A stretch of 19,309 bases of DNA from JBQCEE01 sp051960575 (lineage in GTDB: Bacteria > Actinomycetota > Actinomycetes > Mycobacteriales > Jatrophihabitantaceae), in NCBI RefSeq assembly GCF_051960575.1, contig NZ_JBQCEE010000382.1:1-19309 (forward strand), in the 5' to 3' direction. Below the pieces are notes generated by a model. The model made no database searches and was not told the DNA's origin. It saw only the letters and a program-made list of their open reading frames with translations. Positions within the stretch are counted from its first letter, which is position 1. Each line of letters opens with the position of its first letter. This document shows positions 13,893 to 19,309 of this stretch, piece by piece. The position numbers and the translations under genes are program-made.

Positions 13893-16241
13893 GTGACAGC
13901 AGTCCGTCCGCGTCCCACCCCGCACCCCGACCCGACCGAGCCGGCGTCGACCGGCGGCACGAGCCGCCGCTCGTTCCTCGGCTTCCTCGTCGCCGCGCCG
14001 ACGCTCGTCGCCGCGGGCGGTGCCCTGCTCGGCGGGAAGGAGGCCGGCGCCGCCGTCCCGTCGCTCCCCGAGCCGTCCGACCTGTTCGACCTCGGTGACC
14101 TGCAGAACCTGGCCGCCCTGCCGACGTCCAACCTCATCACGGTCGTCGTGAACCCCGACGGGACCGTGTCGTTCGCGCTGCCGCGCGCCGAGGTCGGCCA
14201 GGGCATCCAGACCGCGATCGCCATGCTGATCGCCGAAGAGCTCTCCGTCCCCATCGAGCGGGTCGACGTCACCCTCGCCGACGCGCGTCCGGAACTGGTC
14301 TGGAACCAGCTCACGGGCGGGTCGAACAGCATCCGCTCGATGTACACCCCGGTGCGGGTGGCGGCTGCGGCCGCCCGCGAGCGGCTGGCGGAGACGGCGG
14401 CCGCGCAGTGGGGGGTGTCGCCGTCGTCGGTCACCGCCGCGAACGGCGTGCTCACCGGCCCGGGCGGGCAGCGCGCGACCTACGGCTCGCTCGCCTCGGC
14501 GGCCGCCGTGCGCACCACGATCTCGGTGCAGCCGACGTTGAAGCCGATCAGCCAGTTCACCGTCGTCGGCAAGCCGCAGAACCGGCTCGACGCCCGCGAC
14601 ATCGTCACCGGACGCAAGCTGTTCACCAACGACCACCAGGTGCCCAACGCGCTGCCGACGATGATCTGCCGGCCGCCGACCGTCAACGGCACGCTCACAG
14701 GCGTCTCGAACCTGGCGCAGGTGCGGCAGATGCCCGGCGTCACGCACGCCGAGATCATCAGCAAGGGCGTGGCCGTGCGGGCGCGCACCTTCGGCCAGTG
14801 CATCGACGCGATCCGCGCGCTGCAGTGCACCTGGAACTTGGGCCCGAACGCCGGCAAGTCCGACGACACCCTGCGCGCCTCGCTCAAGCAGGCCGAGCTG
14901 CCGGTCGCGGCGGTGCAGCTGCCGCTGACCAACGTCATCGACCAGCGCTTCACCTTCGCCTTCGCGAGCAACAGCCCGCTCGAGACGGGTACTGCGATCG
15001 CCGACGTGCGCAAGGACAGCGCCGAGATCTGGTCGTGCATGAAGGTGCCGATCGTCGCCCAGAACGACATCGCGAACATGCTCGGCCTGCCGGTGAGCAA
15101 GGTGACCTGCCACGTCACCCAGGGCGGCGGGTCGTTCGGCCGGCACCTGTTCTCGGACGCCGCGCTCGAGGCCGCGGAGGCCTCACAGAAGTTCGGCGTG
15201 CCGGTGAAGCTGATGTGGCACCGCACCGACGACTTCCGCCAGGGCCGCATGCACCCGATCGCGACCTCGCGCGTGCGGGCGGTCTACGCCGGCAACAACG
15301 TGCTGAGCTTCGAGCAGCGGCACACCAGCGTCAGCACCGACTTCGGCCACGGCTTCGGCGAGATGCTCACCGAGTACGCCGACAAGATCCCGCTCGCCAA
15401 CACCCTCGGGTACGCGCAGACGATCTTCGAGCTCACCGCGAACGTGCCCTACAACTTCGGTGTCACCGACCAGGCGCTCAGCGAGATCGAGGAGGGCAAC
15501 TTCCACACCGGCTCGCTGCGCAACATCTACTCGCCCGACGTCTGCACCGCCATCGAGCTCGTCGTCGACCAGTTGGCGGCGGCGATGAAGATGGACCCGT
15601 TCACCTTCCGAAAGAACTTCCTGAAGGACGACCGGTCGCGGGCGGTGCTGCAGCGGGCGGCCGACCTCGGGCAGTGGGGCAAGGCGATGGCGCCGGGCAC
15701 GGCCCAGGGCATCGCGTTCCACGCCGAGTACAAGGCGGTCGTGGCCTGCGTGGTCGAGATCGACTGCACCTCGGCGACGGTGAACCGGCAGATCCGCGAC
15801 GCCCGCACCGGCCCGCGGGTCACCCGGGCGACCTTCGTCGTCGACCCCGGGCTCTGCATCAACCCGACCGGTCTGAAGGCCCAGATGCTCGGCGGCATCA
15901 TGGACGGCATCGCCCACGCGCTGACGACGAGCATGCACCTCAAGGACGGCACGTTCCTCGAGGGCAGCTGGGACAACTACTTCTACACCCGGCAGTGGAA
16001 CGTCCCGCCGCAGATCGACATCGAGATCATGCCGACCACGACCGGCCAGCCCTCGGGCGCCGGCGAGCTCGGTGTCGCCGCCTCGAAGGCCGCCGTGGCC
16101 TGTGCCTACGCCCGCGCGACGGGCACGGTGCCGACGACCTTCCCGATCAGCCACACCGACCCGAACCTCGGCTTCGATCCGTTGCCGACCACCCCACCGA
16201 TCCCGCAGTCCCCCACCAACGGTTTGGAGTACGAGCGCTGA
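13893..16241 (+). CDS. Tat-exported molybdopterin-binding subunit of an IorB-like (xanthine oxidase family) hydroxylase
   Basis: 782 residues. Large subunit of a molybdenum hydroxylase of the isoquinoline 1-oxidoreductase/aldehyde oxidoreductase type, which oxidises a heterocycle or aldehyde at the Mo centre with water as oxygen donor. The N-terminus has a twin-arginine signal, SRRSFLGFLVAAP (R25, R26), then a hydrophobic stretch and an AxA-like site near residue 54, so export to the cell-wall side is predicted. Cofactor motifs are EVGQGIQTAIAMLIAEEL, QGGGSFGR (410-417) and GAGELGVAASKAA with the probable catalytic Glu725. The start GTG at 13893 has GAGGAG six bases upstream; the in-frame ATG at 13866 lacks a comparable site. 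Its stop overlaps the ATG of the iron-sulfur subunit by one base. The substrate is not predictable, and no FAD subunit or insertion chaperone is encoded in the window. Confidence 0.9.
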   Translation: MTAVRPRPTPHPDPTEPASTGGTSRRSFLGFLVAAPTLVAAGGALLGGKEAGAAVPSLPEPSDLFDLGDLQNLAALPTSNLITVVVNPDGTVSFALPRAEVGQGIQTAIAMLIAEELSVPIERVDVTLADARPELVWNQLTGGSNSIRSMYTPVRVAAAAARERLAETAAAQWGVSPSSVTAANGVLTGPGGQRATYGSLASAAAVRTTISVQPTLKPISQFTVVGKPQNRLDARDIVTGRKLFTNDHQVPNALPTMICRPPTVNGTLTGVSNLAQVRQMPGVTHAEIISKGVAVRARTFGQCIDAIRALQCTWNLGPNAGKSDDTLRASLKQAELPVAAVQLPLTNVIDQRFTFAFASNSPLETGTAIADVRKDSAEIWSCMKVPIVAQNDIANMLGLPVSKVTCHVTQGGGSFGRHLFSDAALEAAEASQKFGVPVKLMWHRTDDFRQGRMHPIATSRVRAVYAGNNVLSFEQRHTSVSTDFGHGFGEMLTEYADKIPLANTLGYAQTIFELTANVPYNFGVTDQALSEIEEGNFHTGSLRNIYSPDVCTAIELVVDQLAAAMKMDPFTFRKNFLKDDRSRAVLQRAADLGQWGKAMAPGTAQGIAFHAEYKAVVACVVEIDCTSATVNRQIRDARTGPRVTRATFVVDPGLCINPTGLKAQMLGGIMDGIAHALTTSMHLKDGTFLEGSWDNYFYTRQWNVPPQIDIEIMPTTTGQPSGAGELGVAASKAAVACAYARATGTVPTTFPISHTDPNLGFDPLPTTPPIPQSPTNGLEYER

Positions 16242-16711
16242 TGGGCACCCACACCTTCATCCTCAACGGCGAGCGGGTCAGCGTCGACATTGAGGACGAC
16301 GTCCGCCTGCTCTGGGTCCTGCGGGACGTCTTGGGCGTCACCGGGCCGAAGTACGGCTGCGGCCTGAACGTCTGCAAGGCCTGCACGAGCCACATCAACG
16401 GCAAGGCCTTCAACCCGTGCAGCGTGCAGGTGGGCGACATCAACCCCGACGACGAGATCACGACCATCGAGGGTCTCGCCGACGGCGACACCCTGCACCC
16501 GATGCAGCAGGCCTGGCTCAACCGCGACGTCGCCCAGTGCGGCTACTGCCAGCCGGGCCAGATCATGGCGGCGGTGGCGCTGGTGCGCCGCGTCAAGGCC
16601 GAGGGACGCGCCATCACCGACGCCGACCTCGACACCATCCGCAACGTCTGCCGCTGCGGCACCTACGGCCGCATCCGCGAGGCGATCGTCGAGGGCGCCG
16701 CCAACATGTAG
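16241..16711 (+). CDS. [2Fe-2S] iron-sulfur subunit, IorA-like
   Basis: 156-residue electron-transfer subunit of the molybdenum hydroxylase. The N-terminal plant-ferredoxin-type [2Fe-2S] site has C40, C45, C48 and C60 (YGCGLNVCKACTS, then NPCS). The C-terminal helical [2Fe-2S] domain has C100, C103, C137 and C139 (QCGYCQPGQIM, then VCRCGTYGRI). Both clusters appear complete. The Gln in CGYCQPG normally contacts molybdopterin cytosine dinucleotide. It has no signal peptide, so if the large subunit is exported by Tat this subunit probably travels as a folded passenger. TGATG overlap with the large subunit implies one operon and coupled translation. The upstream open frame to 14408 is a shadow of the large-subunit gene, not a fusion. 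The electron acceptor is unknown; without an FAD subunit a cytochrome or quinone is plausible. Confidence 0.93.
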   Translation: MGTHTFILNGERVSVDIEDDVRLLWVLRDVLGVTGPKYGCGLNVCKACTSHINGKAFNPCSVQVGDINPDDEITTIEGLADGDTLHPMQQAWLNRDVAQCGYCQPGQIMAAVALVRRVKAEGRAITDADLDTIRNVCRCGTYGRIREAIVEGAANM

Positions 16712-16733
16712 TCCCCCCGCGAGTTCACCGGCC

Positions 16734-16778
16734 AACGGCCGTCGCCGGCGGTTCCCCCGCACCCCGGCGGCGGCCGTT
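16734..16778. terminator. Bidirectional terminator between convergent operons
   Basis: AACGGCCGTCGCCGG (16734-16748) pairs with CCGGCGGCGGCCGTT (16764-16778) over 15 positions with one G-U wobble and a 15-nt loop. It sits between the iron-sulfur subunit stop (16711) and the end of the ferritin-like gene (16806), so it can serve both strands. Confidence 0.8.
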
Positions 16779-16805
16779 GTCCGTTCCGGGGCGACGGGCA
16801 GGCGG

Positions 16806-17468
16806 TCAGGGGTCGAGGCCGAGGTCGCGCATGCGGGCGCGGTGCCGTTCGGCGATGCGGCCCATGATCGCCGACAGGGCGCCGAGGTCGCCGGCGCCGG
16901 ACACCAGCCGCAGCAGCGACTCGCGGTCGGCGAGCACGTGCTGGCTCTGGCTGATCGCCTCGCCGAGCAGCCGCCGCGCCCAGAGCGCCAGCCGCCCGGC
17001 CAGGGCGGGTTGCCTCGCCAGGGCGGCCTGCACCTCGGCCGCGGCGAACTCGGCGCGTCCCTCCTCGGTGAGCACCTCGCCGATGAGCCGGCCGGTGTCG
17101 CCGTCGACGACGCCGGCCATCTCGCGGTAGAAGTCGGCCGCGATGCCGTCACCGACGTAGGCCTTCACCACCGCCTCGGGCCAGGTCTGCGGCTCGGTCA
17201 GCGTGTGCCACGTCTCGATGGCCGCGACGAACGGGGCCATGGCGGCGACCGGGTCGGCGCCCAGTTCGCGCAGCCGGTCGGCCAGCGCCCGGTAGTGACC
17301 GAACTCGGTCGCGGCCATCGCCGACATCGCCGCGCGGGCCGCGAGGTCGGGGGCCATGCGCGCGTCGTCGGCGAGCCGGTCGAAGGCGCACAGCTCGCCG
17401 TAGGCCAGCACGCCGAGCAGGTCGACGACGGCGGCCGCCGCGCTGTCCTCGTCGGTCGGGCGCGCCAT
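16806..17468 (-). CDS. Ferritin-like fold protein (Rv3210c family)
   Basis: 220-residue cytosolic helical protein of the actinobacterial ferritin-like family, related in fold to MiaE-type diiron hydroxylases. Candidate iron ligands are spaced on four helices: E25 (YGELCAFDRLA), E55 and H58 (ATEFGHYRAL), E85 (AIETWH), D112/E116 (ADFYREM) and E140 or nearby (EEGRAEFAAAE), with H177 further on. This fits a carboxylate-bridged di-iron site, although the exact ligands cannot be fixed from sequence alone. Its biological substrate is unknown; tRNA hydroxylation has been suggested for the wider group. The start is the ATG at 17468. It is divergent from the DEAD-box helicase, the same arrangement as Rv3210c/Rv3211, which suggests a conserved functional pairing. 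It may be transcribed from a promoter giving a leaderless mRNA. Confidence 0.87.
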   Translation of the reverse strand: MARPTDEDSAAAAVVDLLGVLAYGELCAFDRLADDARMAPDLAARAAMSAMAATEFGHYRALADRLRELGADPVAAMAPFVAAIETWHTLTEPQTWPEAVVKAYVGDGIAADFYREMAGVVDGDTGRLIGEVLTEEGRAEFAAAEVQAALARQPALAGRLALWARRLLGEAISQSQHVLADRESLLRLVSGAGDLGALSAIMGRIAERHRARMRDLGLDP

Positions 17469-17474
17469 CCGGCG

Positions 17475-17480
17475 ACCCTA
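17475..17480 (-). promoter_or_regulatory. Candidate -10 box of the ferritin-like gene (leaderless)
   Basis: On the minus strand TAGGGT (17480-17475) is followed by exactly 6 nt and then the ATG at 17468. A start of transcription about 7 nt after the -10 would fall on the A of the start codon. No -35 box is apparent. Confidence 0.45.
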
Positions 17481-17516
17481 TCCCGCGGGCCGGACCGGCG
17501 CGGGCGGCGCGGCAGG

Positions 17517-17522
17517 TAGGGT
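17517..17522 (+). promoter_or_regulatory. Candidate -10 box of the DEAD-box helicase gene
   Basis: TAGGGT on the plus strand fits TAnnnT. Transcription from about 17529 would give a leader of about 100 nt. A -35 is not evident in the GC-rich sequence upstream. Confidence 0.4.
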
Positions 17523-17529
17523 TGGGGCC

Positions 17530-17624
17530 GAACCTGCGCGTTGACCACGCAGCCGCGGTGCCTCCCTCCATTCGGGTCGCAGGCGCCCGGTACCGGAAGT
17601 CGGTCGGCGCACCGTATCCGAGGA
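17530..17624 (+). ncRNA. Possible structured 5' leader of the DEAD-box helicase mRNA
   Basis: Several pairings are possible in this non-coding leader. CCTGCG (17533-17538) can pair with CGCAGG (17578-17583). CGGTGC (17556-17561) can pair with GCACCG (17609-17614). GCGT/ACGC (17538-17541 with 17547-17550) forms a small hairpin, mutually exclusive with the first pairing at one base. The first two helices cross and would make a pseudoknot. CCGGTACCGG (17588-17597) is palindromic. The leader ends in GAGGA (17620-17624), six bases before the ATG. It may control helicase expression, for example with temperature, but no known riboswitch class was recognised. Confidence 0.35.
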
Positions 17625-17630
17625 CGCCGA

Positions 17631-19309
17631 ATGACCGATGCAGTGACCGAACCGACCGACGAGCAGACCGTCGAGATCGACGGCGAGCCCGTCGCCCCGC
17701 TCGCAGCCCGCGCCCCGGTGAAGCCGGACAGCCCCGCGTTCAGCGACTTCCCGATCAACCCGGCCATCGTGCAGGCGCTCGCCGATGTCGGCATCCACCG
17801 CACCTTCGCGATCCAGGAACTGACCCTGCCGATCGCGCTCGAGGGCAAGGACCTCATCGGGCAGGCCCGCACCGGTACCGGCAAGACGCTGGGCTTCGGC
17901 GTGCCGCTGCTCAACCGCCTGCCGACCGACCGCGGGCCCGGCACCAAGCCGTACGCACTGGTGATCGCCCCGACCCGCGAACTCGCCGTGCAGGTGTCCG
18001 GCGACCTCGCGGCGGCGGGGAAGCGCCTGGGCGCGCGGGTGCTCACCATCTACGGCGGCCGCGCGTACGAACCGCAGATCGACGCGCTGAAGAAGGGCGT
18101 CGACGTCGTCGTCGGCACGCCCGGCCGGCTGCTCGACCTGACCCAGCAGGGACACCTCTCGCTGGACGAGGTGCGCATCCTGGTGCTCGACGAGGCCGAC
18201 GAGATGCTCGACCTGGGCTTCCTGCCCGACATCGAGCGGCTCATGGGCATGATCCCGGCCGGCCGTCAGACGATGCTCTTCTCGGCCACCATGCCCGGGC
18301 CGATCGTGGCGCTGGCGCGGAAGTTCCTGCAGCAGCCGATCCAGATCCGCGCCGAGCAGGAGCAGTCGCAGCCGAGCACCGAGCACATCGACCAGTTCGT
18401 CTACCGCGCCCACGCGATGGACAAGCTCGAGATGCTGGCCCGCGTGCTGCAGACCCGCAACCGCGGCCTGGCCCTGATCTTCACCCGCACGAAGCGCACG
18501 GCGGCGAAGGTGGTCGAGGACCTCGAGGACCGCGGGTTCGCGGCCGCCGCGATCCACGGCGACCTCGGCCAGGGTGCCCGCGAGCAGGCGCTGCGCGCCT
18601 TCCGCTCGGGGAAGGTCGACGTGCTGGTCGCCACCGACGTCGCCGCCCGCGGCCTCGAGGTCGAGGGGATCACGCACGTCGTGAACTACCAGGCGCCCGA
18701 GGACGCGATGACCTACGTGCACCGCATCGGGCGCACCGCCCGCGCGGGCGCGTCCGGCACCGCGGTCACCTTCGTCGACTGGGACGAGATCCCCCGCTGG
18801 AAGCTCATCTGCGACGAGCTGAAGCTGCCCTTCCACGAACCGGCCGAGACGTACTCGACCTCGCCCCACCTCGCGCTCGACCTCGACATCCCGGACGGCG
18901 TCACCGGCACCCTGCCGCGGGCCGCCCGGACGCGTGCCGGCCTCGACGCGGAGGAGATCGAGGACCTCGGCGGCAGGTCGCCGGCCAAGGACCGCGGCGG
19001 ACGCCGTCGCGGTGCGGGCGGCGAGCAGGACGACAAGCCGGTCGAGCGCAAGCCCCGGCCCGCCCGTACCCGCGCGCGCCGCCGCACCCGTGGCGGCCAG
19101 GACGCCGACGGTGGCGTCGAGCAGTCGGTCGACGGCCCGGACGCCGGCGAGGTCAGCGGCGATCCCGGCGCGAACCCGGTCGCCGACGCGGCGGCCGTCG
19201 CGGCCGAGACCGGCACGCCGACCGCCGGCGGCACGACCGACGACGGGGCCGCCCGCAAGCCGCGGCGCCGCCGCCGCGGGGGCCGTGGCCGCGGCGCGGG
19301 GGGCCCCGC
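17631..19309 (+). CDS. DEAD-box ATP-dependent RNA helicase (3' end outside window)
   Basis: About 559 codons are visible. Superfamily 2 RNA helicase that remodels RNA or ribonucleoprotein in ribosome assembly, mRNA decay or cold adaptation; by position it is the counterpart of M. tuberculosis rhlE (Rv3211). The order of motifs is: Q motif with FAIQELTLPIAL (Q62), motif I ARTGTGKT (79-86), Ia PTRELAVQV, Ib TPGRLL, motif II DEAD (187-190), motif III SAT near 218, motif IV LIFTRTK, V ATDVAARGLE and VI HRIGRTAR near 364. After about residue 430 the protein becomes a long disordered tail rich in Arg, Gly, Asp and Ala, with basic blocks (ARTRARRRTRGG and KPRRRRRGGRGRG) suited to RNA binding. No stop codon occurs before the window ends. 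The start ATG has GAGGA six bases upstream. Confidence 0.94.
   Translation, partial: MTDAVTEPTDEQTVEIDGEPVAPLAARAPVKPDSPAFSDFPINPAIVQALADVGIHRTFAIQELTLPIALEGKDLIGQARTGTGKTLGFGVPLLNRLPTDRGPGTKPYALVIAPTRELAVQVSGDLAAAGKRLGARVLTIYGGRAYEPQIDALKKGVDVVVGTPGRLLDLTQQGHLSLDEVRILVLDEADEMLDLGFLPDIERLMGMIPAGRQTMLFSATMPGPIVALARKFLQQPIQIRAEQEQSQPSTEHIDQFVYRAHAMDKLEMLARVLQTRNRGLALIFTRTKRTAAKVVEDLEDRGFAAAAIHGDLGQGAREQALRAFRSGKVDVLVATDVAARGLEVEGITHVVNYQAPEDAMTYVHRIGRTARAGASGTAVTFVDWDEIPRWKLICDELKLPFHEPAETYSTSPHLALDLDIPDGVTGTLPRAARTRAGLDAEEIEDLGGRSPAKDRGGRRRGAGGEQDDKPVERKPRPARTRARRRTRGGQDADGGVEQSVDGPDAGEVSGDPGANPVADAAAVAAETGTPTAGGTTDDGAARKPRRRRRGGRGRGAGGP

Noticed and set aside
13692..15146. Minus-strand open frame of 484 codons opposite the hydroxylase large subunit
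   Set aside because: Shadow frame; the plus strand carries a Tat signal and molybdopterin motifs.
14408..16711. Open frame suggesting an N-terminal extension or fusion of the iron-sulfur subunit
   Set aside because: The upstream part is an out-of-frame shadow of the large subunit gene. The iron-sulfur family starts at the ATG at 16241, which overlaps the previous stop codon.
17478..18869. Minus-strand open frame of 463 codons opposite the DEAD-box helicase
   Set aside because: Antisense shadow with Arg/Gly/Leu/Val-rich composition, while the plus strand encodes all helicase motifs in order.

Overview
The window comes from a very GC-rich genome with almost only G or C at third codon positions. 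The gene content is that of an actinobacterium. The order adnB-adnA / moeZ / DUF3152 / TetR regulator / DUF3107 / ferritin-like protein / DEAD-box helicase matches, from memory, the Mycobacterium tuberculosis segment Rv3201c-Rv3211. Against that backbone two blocks look like lineage-specific insertions: a non-homologous end-joining (NHEJ) module (ku, ligase, polymerase) and a two-gene molybdenum hydroxylase module.

Layout. 1-5908 (minus): adnB (its 3' end lies beyond the window edge) and adnA, the two helicase-nuclease subunits that resect DNA double-strand breaks. 5961-6440 (plus): a small helical, TPR-like protein of unknown function. 6451-8230 (minus): a TIGR03086/DinB-like metal-binding protein and moeZ, a sulfurtransferase/adenylyltransferase for ThiS/MoaD/CysO-type sulfur carriers. 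8334-9479 (minus): a membrane-anchored DUF3152 protein with a zinc-protease motif. 9682-12564: ku (minus) and, divergently, separate ligase and polymerase genes (plus). 12606-13573 (plus): a TetR regulator and DUF3107. 13893-16711 (plus): a Tat-exported IorB-like molybdopterin subunit and its [2Fe-2S] IorA-like partner. 16806-17468 (minus): a ferritin-like protein. 17631-19309 (plus): a DEAD-box RNA helicase running off the window.

How the genes fit together. AdnAB (resection) and Ku/ligase/polymerase (end joining) are competing routes for the same DNA lesion and lie within about 12.5 kb of each other. MoeZ belongs to sulfur transfer for molybdopterin, thiamine or cysteine synthesis. Its product could indirectly support the molybdenum hydroxylase, but the two are not in one operon. 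No transposase, phage gene, CRISPR array, tRNA or rRNA was seen.

I found no clearly new multi-gene system. The points most worth checking are an in-frame segment with foreign codon use inside the polymerase gene, a 17-bp ku/ligase divergent promoter that appears to give leaderless mRNAs, an inverted repeat plus hairpin ahead of the molybdenum hydroxylase operon, and a potentially pseudoknotted leader ahead of the DEAD-box helicase.
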